From NCBI RefSeq assembly GCF_000152945.2, contig NC_020830.1, forward strand, positions 992,001 through 1,056,000: a stretch of 64,000 nt of DNA. Reading direction: 5' to 3'. Of this stretch, positions 38,653-48,533 are shown piece after piece. Under the pieces are notes generated by a model. The model did not search any database. It was not told the origin of the DNA and was given only the letters and a program-made list of their open reading frames with translations. The first letter of the stretch is position 1, and every line of letters starts with the position of its first letter. The stretch comes from Polaribacter sp. MED152. GTDB lineage: Bacteria; Bacteroidota; Bacteroidia; Flavobacteriales; Flavobacteriaceae. A program made the translations under genes and the position numbers.

Positions 38653-40328
38653 GAAATTTATTATTTCTATTAAGCTTTACAATTGTTTTAATTTCTTGTA
38701 AAAAACAAACTGAAATTGGTTTAATTACAGAAAAAACAATGGTAGTTTCTGCAAGAGTTGAAGCTTCAGAAATTGGAACATCTATTTTAAAAAAAGGAGG
38801 AAATGCTTATGATGCCATGGTTGCTACTCATTTTGCTTTAGCAGTTGTATACCCAGTTGCTGGTAATATTGGTGGTGGTGGTTTTATGGTTTACAGAAAT
38901 AATGATGGTAAAAAAGGAGCGCTAGATTTTAGAGAAAAAGCACCTATTACAGCACATAAAAACATGTATTTAGATTCTTTAGGCAATGTTATCGAAAATA
39001 AAAGTGTTTTAGGTGCGTATGCAGTTGGCATACCAGGCTCTGTAGCAGGTGTGTTTGAAGTACATCAAAAATTAGGGAGTTTGCCTTTTTCTGATTTGGT
39101 ACAACCAGCTATTGATTTAGCAAAAAACGGAATAACAATTACAGAGAAACAAGCTAATGATTTAAATAATGCCACAGCTCGTTTTAGAAAGGTAAACAAT
39201 TACAAAACTGTTTTTGATAAAAAGTGGAAAGCAGGTGATGTTCTTATTCAAACTGAATTGGCACAAACCTTAGAACGTATTCGTGATTTTGGAAAAGATG
39301 GCTTTTATAAAGGAAAAACTGCTGAATTATTAGTGGATTATATTACAGAATTAGGAGGTATAATTACTTTTGAAGATTTAGAAAAATATCAGGCAACTTG
39401 GAGAAAACCTATAGAGTTTACTTACAAAAACCACAACATTACTTCCATGACTTTACCTGCAAGTGGTGGTATTTGTTTAGCTCAAATTCTAAAGTCTATT
39501 GAACCTTATGATCTTTCTAAAATAAAACACAACTCAACAGAGTACATACAATTATTAACTGAAGCAGAAAGACGTGCTTATGCAGATAGAGCTCATTATT
39601 TAGGTGATATCGATTTTGTAGATGTACCAATAGATAGCCTTGTAAATTCGGCTTATATAAATAAGAGAATGAGTGATTTTTCTTGGAATAAAGCTACACA
39701 ATCATCTGCAGTTTCTCATGGTAAAATTCTTGGTTATGAAAGTGATGAAACAACACATTACTCTATAGTGGATCAATTTGGAAATGCAGTGGCAGTAACA
39801 ACAACACTAAACACGGGTTATGGATCTAAAGTTTTGGTGAAGGGTGCTGGTTTTTTTCTTAATAATGAAATGGATGATTTTTCTAGTAAACCTGGTGTGC
39901 CCAATGTATATGGTTTGGTAGGTTCTAAGGCAAATGCAATTGCGCCAGAAAAACGCATGTTAAGCTCAATGACACCAACCATAATAGAAAAAGATGGAAA
40001 GCTCAAAATGGTTATAGGAACTCCTGGAGGTTCTACAATTATAACCTCTGTGTTGCAAAATATAATCAATGTTGTAGATTATAATATGGGCATGCAAGCA
40101 TCTGTAAATCAACCACGTTTTCATCATCAATGGTTACCAGATGTAATTCGAATGGAACCTAATGGATTTGATAATACCACAAAAACAAACCTCAACAATT
40201 TAGGTTATGATATTTTAGAAAGAAACTCATTAATAATAGGTAGAGTTGATGCCATTTTAGTCTTACCAAATGGAAAGCTAGAAGCAGGTGCTGATAAAAG
40301 AGGTGATGATGCAGCAGTTGGGTTTTAA
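38649..40328 (+). CDS. ggt: Gamma-glutamyltransferase, lipoprotein
   Basis: 559 aa. The N-terminus is a lipoprotein signal (MRNLLFLLSFTIVLISCKK), so the enzyme is envelope-anchored. It cleaves or transfers the gamma-glutamyl group of glutathione and related peptides. The precursor is processed at the TTHYS motif; the nucleophile is Thr368, in DETTHYSIVDQFGNAV. Other family blocks: GGNAYDAMVATHFALAVVYP, GNIGGGGFMVYR, LDFREKAP, GIPGSVAGVFE, MTLPASGGICLAQ, GAGFFLNNEMDDFS, SSMTPTI and GTPGGSTIITSVLQ. It overlaps the preceding gene by four bases. A lipoprotein gene of unknown role follows after ten bases. Confidence 0.95.
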   Translation: MRNLLFLLSFTIVLISCKKQTEIGLITEKTMVVSARVEASEIGTSILKKGGNAYDAMVATHFALAVVYPVAGNIGGGGFMVYRNNDGKKGALDFREKAPITAHKNMYLDSLGNVIENKSVLGAYAVGIPGSVAGVFEVHQKLGSLPFSDLVQPAIDLAKNGITITEKQANDLNNATARFRKVNNYKTVFDKKWKAGDVLIQTELAQTLERIRDFGKDGFYKGKTAELLVDYITELGGIITFEDLEKYQATWRKPIEFTYKNHNITSMTLPASGGICLAQILKSIEPYDLSKIKHNSTEYIQLLTEAERRAYADRAHYLGDIDFVDVPIDSLVNSAYINKRMSDFSWNKATQSSAVSHGKILGYESDETTHYSIVDQFGNAVAVTTTLNTGYGSKVLVKGAGFFLNNEMDDFSSKPGVPNVYGLVGSKANAIAPEKRMLSSMTPTIIEKDGKLKMVIGTPGGSTIITSVLQNIINVVDYNMGMQASVNQPRFHHQWLPDVIRMEPNGFDNTTKTNLNNLGYDILERNSLIIGRVDAILVLPNGKLEAGADKRGDDAAVGF

Positions 40329-40338
40329 ATCATTTATA

Positions 40339-41112
40339 ATGCAAAAAATACCATTTATTCTTGCAATTACTATTCTATTTATGAATTGCAAAAGCGAGGA
40401 TTTTACAATAACAAATGTAAAAGAATCCAATCTTAGGTTTCCTAAGGCAACTTTTGAATTACCAATTTTAAATGGTAAAAAAAATATTACAGCTAGTGTA
40501 AACAACCAACTTATTAAATCGCTTTTTGACATAGATGTATATTCAGATTATGAAAAAGTATTTCAAAATGCTCGGTCAAATAAAGAAAATCGAATATTCA
40601 ACCTGACTTTTTTAAATTATGAAATAAACACCTTAAATGATCTACTATATTCAATAACTTTATACACTGAAGGTTGTGGAGCTTATTGTGAAGAATATGA
40701 ACAAAGTTTTAATTTTAATTTAGAGAATGGAAATAAAATAAACTTAGATTCTATATTTTCTGTAATGGGTAAAAAGAAGTTTTTAAAAGAAATATCAAAG
40801 CAAAAAAGCAAAAAAATTAATAGTTATATATCTAAGTTAAAGCAAGAACAAGTATTAGAAAATGAACAAATAACCGTTAATCAATCGATACAACTATATA
40901 GAAATTGCCTAAAGAGCTTACCATTTACAACTTTAGAATATTTAGATTTTAAAATAAAAAAAGATTCCATATTTTTTTTATCAGACAGATGCTCAAATCA
41001 TGCAATGAGAGCTCTTGATGATTTAGGAGATTATACATTTTCTTTTCATAAGTCTGATTTTAATATATTTTTGAATAAATATGGCAAAAAACTATTAACA
41101 AAAAGCTACTAA
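40339..41112 (+). CDS. Lipoprotein of unknown function
   Basis: 257 aa from ATG 40339. A longer frame from 40288 overlaps ggt by 41 bases, but the ATG at 40339 opens a clean lipoprotein signal ([19 protein letters not shown], Cys at residue 18). The body is alpha/beta with conserved-looking aromatic stretches ([20 protein letters not shown]) and [15 protein letters not shown], which loosely recall the DUF3298/RsiV-type fold; this resemblance is weak. It is rich in Lys/Asn and more AT-rich than its neighbours. It lies ten bases after ggt and two bases before the VOC gene, so it is probably cotranscribed with both. Confidence 0.75.
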   Translation: MQKIPFILAITILFMNCKSEDFTITNVKESNLRFPKATFELPILNGKKNITASVNNQLIKSLFDIDVYSDYEKVFQNARSNKENRIFNLTFLNYEINTLNDLLYSITLYTEGCGAYCEEYEQSFNFNLENGNKINLDSIFSVMGKKKFLKEISKQKSKKINSYISKLKQEQVLENEQITVNQSIQLYRNCLKSLPFTTLEYLDFKIKKDSIFFLSDRCSNHAMRALDDLGDYTFSFHKSDFNIFLNKYGKKLLTKSY

Positions 41113-41113
41113 A

Positions 41114-41530
41114 ATGATACAACCTTTCCACTTGGCAATTCCCGTTCAAAATTTAGAAAAATGCAGAACTTTTTATAGAGATGTGTTACAATGTGAAGAA
41201 GGCAGATCTTCAGATCATTGGGTAGATTTTAATTTCTTTGGTCATCAATTGGTAATTCATCAAAAAGAAGGTTTTATTTCTGACCGAATTTCAAATCCTG
41301 TAGATGGTAAAGATGTTCCTGTTCCCCATTTTGGTGTTGTTTTAACATGGAGTGATTGGCATATTTTAGCTGATCGATTGAAAGAAGTACAGACTGAATT
41401 CATAATAGAACCAGGAATTCGTTTTGAAGGCAAGGTTGGTGAACAAGCTACCATGTTTTTTAATGATCCAGAAAATAATGCTTTAGAGTTTAAAGCTTTT
41501 AAAGATGAAAGTCAGTTATTTGCTAAATAA
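41114..41530 (+). CDS. VOC-family protein (glyoxalase/dioxygenase-like)
   Basis: 138 aa, one pair of beta-alpha-beta-beta-beta modules. [21 protein letters not shown] opens the fold and supplies the first metal His; the second ligand is in FGHQLVIHQ, and the C-terminal [14 protein letters not shown] carries the typical Glu. It may bind a divalent metal and act as a lyase, isomerase or dioxygenase; no substrate can be read. It begins two bases after the lipoprotein gene and is the last gene of the acpH-ggt unit. A gap of about 70 bp precedes the tricorn-type protease gene. Confidence 0.85.
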   Translation: MIQPFHLAIPVQNLEKCRTFYRDVLQCEEGRSSDHWVDFNFFGHQLVIHQKEGFISDRISNPVDGKDVPVPHFGVVLTWSDWHILADRLKEVQTEFIIEPGIRFEGKVGEQATMFFNDPENNALEFKAFKDESQLFAK

Positions 41531-41600
41531 CTTAAAATTTTTGTGATATTTTTTAGTTTGATTTTATTTACCTTTAAAGACTAAACCAAACTTTATCATC

Positions 41601-44600
41601 ATGAAAAAAATAATTCTTCTTTTTTCGTTATTCTTAACATACATAAGCTTTTCACAGGGAACTCGATTATTGAGGCAACCTACCCTATCTAATAACCAAG
41701 TAGTATTTGTGCATGCAGCAGATTTATGGAAAGCACCAATAAATGGAGGTAATGCAGTTAGGCTTACGAGTGATGATGGCTATGAATCTAGCCCGAAATT
41801 TTCTAAAGATGGCCAATGGATTGCCTTTACAGCTCAATATGATGGAAATATTGATGTTTATTTAGTTTCCATAAATGGTGGCGAACCAAAAAGATTAACC
41901 TACCATTCAGCTTCAGATATTGTGCAAGGCTGGACTCCAGATGGTAAAATCTTATTCAGGTCTAACAGAGAAGGAAGACCAACACAAACTAACAAATTCT
42001 ACACAATTGGTGCAGAAGGTGGTATGCCAGAAGCTTTTGATATACCAAGAGCTGCCTTTGGTGAAATTTCTGAAGACAATAAATACATTGCCTACACTCC
42101 TATTACAAGTTGGGATGCAGAATGGAGAAATTACAGAGGAGGACAAGCAATGCCTATTTGGATAGTAAATTTAAAAACAAAAGAATTAATAAAAACGCCT
42201 CAATTAGATGGAGAAAGACATGTAAATCCTGTTTGGTTTAAAGGCAATGTCTATTACATTTCAGAAAGAGATTATACTGCCAATATTTGGTCTTACAACT
42301 TGAAAACCAAAAAAGAAACTCAAATTACCTTTCATAAAAAGTTCGATGTTAAAAATATTGATGCTAATGAAAATGGTATTGTTTACGAGCAAGCAGGTTT
42401 TCTGCACATGCTAAACCCAGAAACCAAAGAAACCAACCAAATTATTATTAATGTTAAAGGTGATTTAAACTATTCTAGAACAAGATGGATGAACGTTTCT
42501 GGAAGAAATCTTACAAACCCAAACATATCACCTAAAGGTAAAAGAGCCATTTTTGAATATAGAGGAGAAATTTTTACGGTACCTAAAGAAAATGGTACTT
42601 GGAGAAACTTAACCAATTCTTCTGGAATTGCAGATCGTTCTCCTATTTGGTCTCCTAAAGGTGATCAAGTTGCTTGGTTTTCAGACAAAAATGGTGAATA
42701 TGAATTGGTTTTGGCAGATCAAAATGGAAATAATCAAGAGTTTATTAAACTGCCAAATCCTACTTTTTATTTTCAACCAGATTGGTCTCCAAATGGTAAA
42801 TATATTGCATATACAGATACAAACTTTGTTATTTGGATCATTAATTTAGAAACCAAAAAAATTGTAAAGGCAGATGCAGATGGTTTTGCACATCCTAACA
42901 GAGCTATGAATCCTAAATTTTCTCCTGATAGCGATTGGATTGTGTATGCCAAACAAAATGACAATAGCTTTAAATCTGTTTATGCATACCAATTAAGTAC
43001 GCAAAAAATAGTTCAAATTACAGATAAAATTGCAGATGCAATTACACCTGTTTGGGATGCTTCAGGTAAATACATCTATACCCTAGCAAGTACAGATTAT
43101 GGTTTACAAACAGGCTGGTTAGACATGTCTTCTTACGATCCTAGTGTTACAAGAACACTTTATACAGTGGTTTTAAATTCGGAAGACAAAGCTCCTAACC
43201 TGCCAAAAACAGATGAAGAAGAAATTAAAAAAGAAAAGACAGAAGGTGCTAAAAACGAAAAAGACAAAAAAATAGAAGCCAATAAAACAATTATTGATGA
43301 AAATGGAATTTTTGATAGAGCTGTAGCTTTAGACTTACCTGCAAGAAATTATGTTGGGCTTTTAAAAGGACCTAAAAACAAAGTTTTTGTAGCTGAATCT
43401 ATCCCAAATTCTAGAGGTTTAACTTTACATAGTTTCGATGTTACCAAAGAAAAACCAACAACCTTTGCAACTGGGGTTTCATCTATGACTGCCTCTAGTG
43501 ATGCAAATTCAATTTTATTATCTAAAGGAAGTAGCTGGAGCATCAACAAAGCAACTGCACCCAAAGCAGGAAAAGAAAACTTAAAAACCAATTTAAAAAT
43601 TAAAGTAGATCCTAAAGCAGAAGCGCATCAAATATTTAAAGAAGGATGGCGATTTATGAGAGATTTTCTTTACGTAGATAATGTGCATGGAGCTCCTTGG
43701 AATGATATTTACAAGTGGTATTCTCCATGGATAAATGATGTAAGACATAGAACAGATTTAAACTATGTTGTAGACATTATGAGTGGTGAAGTTGCAATTG
43801 GGCATTCTTATGTTTCTGGTGGAGATTTACCAAATTTAGACAGAGTTGCTGTAGGTTTGTTAGGTGCAGATTTAGAGAAAAACAAGGGTTATTATCGCTT
43901 TAAGAAAATCTATAAAGGCGAAAGATGGAATCCTAATATTTTTGCTCCTTTAGGTTTGCCAGGCATCAATGTAAATAAAGATGATTATTTAGTAGCTATC
44001 AATGGTGTTGAACTTACATCAGATATGAATCCTTATCAATTGTTAGAACAAACTGCTGGTAGAGAAATTTATATTAAAGTTAATGATAAGCCTTCTCAAA
44101 AAGACGCTAGGTCTGTTTTAATTACACCAACTGCAAGTGAAAGAGGTTTAAGAAATATTGATTGGGTAGAAAGCAACAGAAGAAAGGTGGATAAATTATC
44201 GAATGGAAAATTGGCCTACGTTTATGTGCCAAACACAAGTAATCCTGGCTTTACTTCTTTTAATAGATATTACTTTTCTCAACAAGATAAAAAAGGAGTG
44301 ATAATTGATGAAAGAAATAATGGTGGAGGTTCTGCTGCTGATTATATGATTGATATTATGTCTAGAGAAGTTGTTGGTTATTTCAATAGCAAAACAGAAA
44401 GCAGAAAACCTTGGACAACACCAATGGCTGGAATATGGGGCCCAAAAGTGATGATAATTAACGAAAGAGCTGGTTCTGGAGGAGATTTATTACCATATAT
44501 GTTTAAAGTAAAAAAACTAGGAACCTTAGTAGGTACAAGAACTTGGGGTGGTTTAGTTGGTACTTGGGATACCCCAAGATTTATTGATGGAGGAAGAATG

Positions 44601-44843
44601 GTAGCACCAAGAGGTGGTTTTTATGATGTTGATGGGAACTGGGCTGTAGAGGCAGAAGGTGTTGCACCAGATATTGAGGTTCATCAAACACCAAAAGAAG
44701 TATTACTGGGTAAAGATCCTCAGCTAGAGAAAGCAGTTGCAGAGGCTTTACGCTTATTAAAAGGTAATGAATTTTTTCCTAAGCCAGAGCCAAAAGCGCC
44801 AATTCGTTCTAAAAGACCAAAAGGTTATCAAAAAGACAATTAA
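41601..44843 (+). CDS. Tricorn-type S41 family protease
   Basis: 1080 aa with a signal peptide (MKKIILLFSLFLTYISFSQG). The N-terminal half is WD40/beta-propeller-like TolB repeats (SSPKFSKDGQWIAFTAQYDG, RSPIWSPKGDQVAWFSDKNG, FQPDWSPNGKYIAYTDTN). A Lys/Glu-rich linker (~530-560) precedes a core domain, a PDZ domain (~LLGADLEKNKG, LVAINGVELTSD) and the S41 peptidase domain. The catalytic Ser959 lies in NERAGSGGDLLP, with GVIIDERNNGGGSAADY and GTRTWGGLVGTW. In the tricorn family such enzymes degrade peptides released by other proteases; here it is exported to the periplasm or surface. It is a single gene flanked by a terminator. Confidence 0.9.
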   Translation: MKKIILLFSLFLTYISFSQGTRLLRQPTLSNNQVVFVHAADLWKAPINGGNAVRLTSDDGYESSPKFSKDGQWIAFTAQYDGNIDVYLVSINGGEPKRLTYHSASDIVQGWTPDGKILFRSNREGRPTQTNKFYTIGAEGGMPEAFDIPRAAFGEISEDNKYIAYTPITSWDAEWRNYRGGQAMPIWIVNLKTKELIKTPQLDGERHVNPVWFKGNVYYISERDYTANIWSYNLKTKKETQITFHKKFDVKNIDANENGIVYEQAGFLHMLNPETKETNQIIINVKGDLNYSRTRWMNVSGRNLTNPNISPKGKRAIFEYRGEIFTVPKENGTWRNLTNSSGIADRSPIWSPKGDQVAWFSDKNGEYELVLADQNGNNQEFIKLPNPTFYFQPDWSPNGKYIAYTDTNFVIWIINLETKKIVKADADGFAHPNRAMNPKFSPDSDWIVYAKQNDNSFKSVYAYQLSTQKIVQITDKIADAITPVWDASGKYIYTLASTDYGLQTGWLDMSSYDPSVTRTLYTVVLNSEDKAPNLPKTDEEEIKKEKTEGAKNEKDKKIEANKTIIDENGIFDRAVALDLPARNYVGLLKGPKNKVFVAESIPNSRGLTLHSFDVTKEKPTTFATGVSSMTASSDANSILLSKGSSWSINKATAPKAGKENLKTNLKIKVDPKAEAHQIFKEGWRFMRDFLYVDNVHGAPWNDIYKWYSPWINDVRHRTDLNYVVDIMSGEVAIGHSYVSGGDLPNLDRVAVGLLGADLEKNKGYYRFKKIYKGERWNPNIFAPLGLPGINVNKDDYLVAINGVELTSDMNPYQLLEQTAGREIYIKVNDKPSQKDARSVLITPTASERGLRNIDWVESNRRKVDKLSNGKLAYVYVPNTSNPGFTSFNRYYFSQQDKKGVIIDERNNGGGSAADYMIDIMSREVVGYFNSKTESRKPWTTPMAGIWGPKVMIINERAGSGGDLLPYMFKVKKLGTLVGTRTWGGLVGTWDTPRFIDGGRMVAPRGGFYDVDGNWAVEAEGVAPDIEVHQTPKEVLLGKDPQLEKAVAEALRLLKGNEFFPKPEPKAPIRSKRPKGYQKDN

Positions 44844-44852
44844 TCAAATCAT

Positions 44853-44884
44853 AATAATTCCCACAAAAGTGGGAATTATTATTT
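44853..44884 (+). terminator. Terminator downstream of the tricorn-type protease
   Basis: Stem AATAATTCCCAC / GTGGGAATTATT with loop AAAA. The T-run after it is short and broken, so the signal is weaker than others here. Confidence 0.6.
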
Positions 44885-44901
44885 AACCACATTTATTATC
44901 C

Positions 44902-45768
44902 GTGAGAATTATAGAAACTCATATTGCTTTAAACCTTGATAAACCGATTCGATTTCAAGAATATGGAGTTGGTATTTTTAATACAATTCCCACAAAATCG
45001 GGTATTAAAAAAGCAATAAAGAAACAGTTGATTTTAATTGATAACGAACTTGCTAGTACTGCCAAATTTATTTCGGGTGGAGAAAAAATTATGTTGTTAG
45101 AAAGTAACAAACAACAAGAATTCAGTAGACTAAAATTAGATTTACAAGTTTTACTCGAAGATGATTTCTTAGCAGTTATTTATAAGCCTGCAGGAATTTT
45201 AGTAAGTGGGAACAAATTTGTAACAATAGCGAATGCTTTATCTCAAAATCTTAAAAAAAGCAATCAAGTAGATGCTGTAAAACCACAACCTGTTCACAGA
45301 CTAGATTATGCAACTTCAGGTTTACTTTTAGTTGGCAAAACAAGTAGTGCCATTCAAAAACTGAGTGAGTTATTTCAAAAAAAAGAAATTAAGAAAACCT
45401 ATTATGCAGTTACAATTGGTAAAATGAAACCTCTTGGTATTATCGATAAACCTATAGATGATAAGGAAGCATACACTCAATATAAAGTAATAAGCAATGA
45501 AATTTCCAAACGTTTTAATTTTCTTAATTTGGTAGAATTATCGCCAAAAACAGGCAGAAAACACCAACTGAGAAAACATTTATTATCATTAAAAAATCCT
45601 ATTTTAGGTGATAAAGAATATTTTATAGAAGGTAAAATACTAAAAGGTAAGGGTTTGTATTTACATGCAGCAAAGTTAGAATTTACACATCCTTTCACCG
45701 CTGAAAAAATTACAATTCGTAAAGAATTACCAAATAAATTTAAGTCCATTTTTTCCAATATCGAGTAA
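44902..45768 (+). CDS. RluA-family RNA pseudouridine synthase
   Basis: 288 aa, cytoplasmic. An N-terminal S4-like RNA-binding part (KAIKKQLILIDNELASTAKF) precedes the catalytic domain with FLAVIYKPAGILVSGN and the active-site block HRLDYATSGLLLVGK, where the catalytic Asp is residue 135. LSPKTGRKHQLRKHLLSLKNP and LHAAKLEFTHPFT complete the RluA/RsuA signature. It isomerises uridine to pseudouridine in rRNA or tRNA; the target is not known. The start is GTG at 44902, the only in-frame start codon before the domain. A DUF1272 gene follows after nine bases. Confidence 0.9.
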   Translation: MRIIETHIALNLDKPIRFQEYGVGIFNTIPTKSGIKKAIKKQLILIDNELASTAKFISGGEKIMLLESNKQQEFSRLKLDLQVLLEDDFLAVIYKPAGILVSGNKFVTIANALSQNLKKSNQVDAVKPQPVHRLDYATSGLLLVGKTSSAIQKLSELFQKKEIKKTYYAVTIGKMKPLGIIDKPIDDKEAYTQYKVISNEISKRFNFLNLVELSPKTGRKHQLRKHLLSLKNPILGDKEYFIEGKILKGKGLYLHAAKLEFTHPFTAEKITIRKELPNKFKSIFSNIE

Positions 45769-45777
45769 AATATAAAA

Positions 45778-46071
45778 TTGATGCTACAAATTAGACCTAC
45801 TTGTGAACATTGCAACAAAGCATTACCTAACCATTCTACAGAAGCTATGATATGCTCTTTTGAGTGCACCTATTGCAAAACTTGTGCATCAGAGATTTTC
45901 AAAAATGTATGCCCCAGTTGTTCTGGCAATTTTGTAGAGCGTCCAATTCGACCTTCGAAAATGTTAGAGAAATATCCTGCATCAACAATTGAAATCTTTA
46001 AACCTAAAGCTTTAGAAAAGGCTAAAATCAATACAAATATATTTATAAACATCAAGCCCTCAGAGAGATAA
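45778..46071 (+). CDS. DUF1272 cysteine-rich protein
   Basis: 97 aa. The Cys pattern RPTCEHCNKALP, MICSFECTYCKTCA and VCPSCSGNF is that of DUF1272, a small zinc-ribbon-like domain of unknown function. It has seven or more Cys that likely bind zinc. The C-terminal half (RPSKMLEKYPAS) is basic. It starts nine bases after the pseudouridine synthase gene, so the two are probably cotranscribed; no partner is known. Confidence 0.88.
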   Translation: MMLQIRPTCEHCNKALPNHSTEAMICSFECTYCKTCASEIFKNVCPSCSGNFVERPIRPSKMLEKYPASTIEIFKPKALEKAKINTNIFINIKPSER

Positions 46072-46135
46072 AACTTCTAAAGATTAAACAAAACATTAAT
46101 AGTTCTAAAACAATTCACTTGTTATTTTAAATTAA

Positions 46136-46143
46136 TAAATTTG
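46136..46143 (+). promoter_or_regulatory. Putative -7 box TAAATTTG for the duplicated-domain protein
   Basis: Exact TAnnTTTG match 24 bp before the ATG at 46168. The frame's nominal TTG start at 46141 lies inside the box and is therefore unlikely. Confidence 0.5.
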
Positions 46144-46167
46144 TGTTTTACAACACTTAATAATTCT

Positions 46168-47445
46168 ATGAAGAAATTTTTTAAAATTTTAGCAGTTATA
46201 CTTATTTTAATAATTGGATTTTTAACCATCTATTATTTTGCTAATAATGAAGATTTACCTGAAGGTAAAAAAGGAAAAGAAGCAGAAGCCTTAGCCATAA
46301 AAATGTTTAATGCAATAAATCATGAAGCTTTTGAAAATACCGAAATCATTGAGTGGAATTTTAGAAATGCTCATTTTTACAAATGGTTCAAACAGAAAAA
46401 TAGTGTTGAAGTAACTTGGGATAATAATAAAGTGAATTTAAACACAAAAGATGCTTCTAAATCTGAAGTTTATGTAGATGATAAAAAATCAGACAATAAA
46501 GAATTAATTGCAACAGCACAGTCTTATTTTAATAACGATTCATTTTGGTTAATTGCACCTTACAAAATTTTTGACGCTGGCACAGAAAGAAGCATCGTAA
46601 ATTATGAAGGTAAAGATGCTTTAATGGTAACCTACACTTCTGGAGGCTCTACTCCTGGAGATTCTTACTTATGGATTTTAGATGAAAACTATTTGCCTAC
46701 TTCTTATAAAATGTGGACCTCAATTATACCAATTGGTGGTGTAGCAGCAACTTGGTCTAATCTAAAAAGAACTGAGGCTGGTATTTTACTGCCTAAAAGC
46801 CATACCTTGTCTTTATTTGGTTTAGAGATTCCTATAGGGAATGCTAAAGCCTACAATAAGCAAGCAAATGATTTAGCAAATAAAATTTTAACTGCCATAA
46901 AACACGAAAATTATAAGAACACTAAATTTTTAGAATGGAGTTTTGGAGGCAGAAGAAATTTTAAATGGAATAAAGAGAGCCATATTGTTGATGTTTCTTG
47001 GGAAGATTTTCGTGTGAACTTAAATCCTGAAGATTTAGACAATAGCACCGTTTACTTTGAAGGCGAAAAGCAAGAAGATACAGATGAAAAAATTGTGAAA
47101 AGAGCTTGGGATATTTTTAATAATGATTCTTTCTGGTTAGTTGCTCCTCATAAATTATTTGATGATGGTGTAATTAGAACTTTAGAATCTATTGATGGTG
47201 AAACAGGTTTAAGAGTAACATACACTTCTGGAGGAACAACTCCTGGAGACAGTTATGTGTGGCTTTTAGATGAAAACTTTATTCCTAAAAGTTATAAAAT
47301 GTATTTAAAAAATGGCAGAATGAACGGTACACCTGCAACTTGGGAAAGTTGGATTACCACAGAAAGTGGTACCTTATTGCCTACAAATCATACTTTTTCT
47401 AATGGTGCTACTTTAAGCATGGGAGATGTAAAAGGTTATAATTAA
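46168..47445 (+). CDS. Membrane-anchored protein with two tandem homologous domains, unknown function
   Basis: 425 aa from ATG 46168, which opens an N-terminal membrane anchor (FFKILAVILILIIGFLTIYYF). The rest is two ~190-aa copies of one domain. Both contain a NxxxFxNDSFWL(I/V)AP(Y/H)K(I/L)FD(A/D)G block, a VTYTSGG(S/T)TPGDSY(L/V)W(I/L)LDE block and a PxSYKM segment, followed by GTxLLPxxHT. I do not recognise the family with certainty; it has a distant look of the DUF6503-type periplasmic beta proteins, which share the DSFWL/PxK and DGxTYW features. It is likely anchored in the inner membrane with the domains outside. The stop overlaps the AI-2E transporter start by one base, so the two are translationally coupled. 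Confidence 0.75.
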   Translation: MKKFFKILAVILILIIGFLTIYYFANNEDLPEGKKGKEAEALAIKMFNAINHEAFENTEIIEWNFRNAHFYKWFKQKNSVEVTWDNNKVNLNTKDASKSEVYVDDKKSDNKELIATAQSYFNNDSFWLIAPYKIFDAGTERSIVNYEGKDALMVTYTSGGSTPGDSYLWILDENYLPTSYKMWTSIIPIGGVAATWSNLKRTEAGILLPKSHTLSLFGLEIPIGNAKAYNKQANDLANKILTAIKHENYKNTKFLEWSFGGRRNFKWNKESHIVDVSWEDFRVNLNPEDLDNSTVYFEGEKQEDTDEKIVKRAWDIFNNDSFWLVAPHKLFDDGVIRTLESIDGETGLRVTYTSGGTTPGDSYVWLLDENFIPKSYKMYLKNGRMNGTPATWESWITTESGTLLPTNHTFSNGATLSMGDVKGYN

Positions 47446-48527
47446 TGACATCAAAAATAATAGCAAACGGAATTTTAAGAGCATTGGGTATAATACTTGG
47501 TATTGTGCTGCTAATTCTCTTTTTAATAGAAATTCAATCTGTTATTACTTACATTATAATTGCAGCAGTTTTATCTTTAATTGGGCGTCCAATAATTTTA
47601 TTTTTAAGAAAAAAACTAAAATTTCCAAATACGCTAGCTGTTGTAACCACAATGATTCTGATGTTAAGCTTATTAACAGGAATTGTAGTATTATTTATAC
47701 CTCTTATTATAGAACAAGGTAAAAGTTTATCACTATTAGAGGTTGATCAATTGCAATACAATGTACAATCTATCTTTAATCAAATCACAGCCTATTTCTC
47801 ATCTAAAGGTATAGATGTTTTAAAGGAATTAAAAAGTATCGACTTTGCAAATCAATTTAAAACGATTCCCAATATTTTTAATAGCATCTTAGGAACTTTA
47901 GGTAACTTAAGTGTTGGCTTATTTTCGGTTTTATTTATTTGTTTTTTCTTTATGAAAGATAGTAGATTGTTTAAAAAGGGAATATTAACCTTAATCCCTA
48001 ATAATAGCGAAAATAAATTTTCTCATTCGTTAGAAGTTATAAATAACCTTTTATCGAGATACTTTATAGGTCTAATTTTTCAGATAACTATCTTATTCAT
48101 CATCTATACAATTGTACTTTTATTTTTCGGAATTTCAAATGCAGTCGTTATTGCATTTTTGTGTGCTTTGCTAAACCTTATACCTTATGTTGGGCCAATT
48201 ATAGGAGGTTTGTTAATGTTTACTCTATCTATGACCAGCAATATTGGTAATGATTTTCAAGCATTTATTTTACCAACATCTTTAAAAATTATGGTGTTTT
48301 ACTTTCTAGCACAAGTATTAGATAATTTTGTAAGTCAGCCTGTGATTTTCTCAAAAACCACAAAATCTCATCCTTTAGAAATTTTTTTGGTAATTATTAT
48401 TGGAGGCTTGTTATTTGGTGTTATAGGTATGATTACAGCTGTACCTTCTTACACTGCTTTAAAAGTTATTTTAAAAGAATTTTTATCTGAAAATAAGATT
48501 GTAAAATCCTTAACCAAAAACATTTAA
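47445..48527 (+). CDS. AI-2E family transporter (PerM-like)
   Basis: 360 aa, about eight membrane helices with a soluble loop after the third (~LLEVDQLQYNVQSIFNQI). AI-2E/PerM family features: LSLIGRPIILFLRKKLKFP, GLFSVLFICFFFMKDSRLF, ALLNLIPYVGPIIGG and FVSQPVIFSKTTKSHPLEIF. Different members export autoinducer-2 or act as Na+/H+ antiporters; none can be chosen here. It overlaps the preceding gene by one base and is followed after six bases by the methyltransferase gene. Confidence 0.88.
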   Translation: MTSKIIANGILRALGIILGIVLLILFLIEIQSVITYIIIAAVLSLIGRPIILFLRKKLKFPNTLAVVTTMILMLSLLTGIVVLFIPLIIEQGKSLSLLEVDQLQYNVQSIFNQITAYFSSKGIDVLKELKSIDFANQFKTIPNIFNSILGTLGNLSVGLFSVLFICFFFMKDSRLFKKGILTLIPNNSENKFSHSLEVINNLLSRYFIGLIFQITILFIIYTIVLLFFGISNAVVIAFLCALLNLIPYVGPIIGGLLMFTLSMTSNIGNDFQAFILPTSLKIMVFYFLAQVLDNFVSQPVIFSKTTKSHPLEIFLVIIIGGLLFGVIGMITAVPSYTALKVILKEFLSENKIVKSLTKNI

Positions 48528-48533
48528 TTACTA

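Noticed and set aside
40288..40338. Upstream start of the lipoprotein gene inside ggt
   Set aside because: ATG 40339 begins a standard lipoprotein signal; the longer form would hide it and overlaps ggt.
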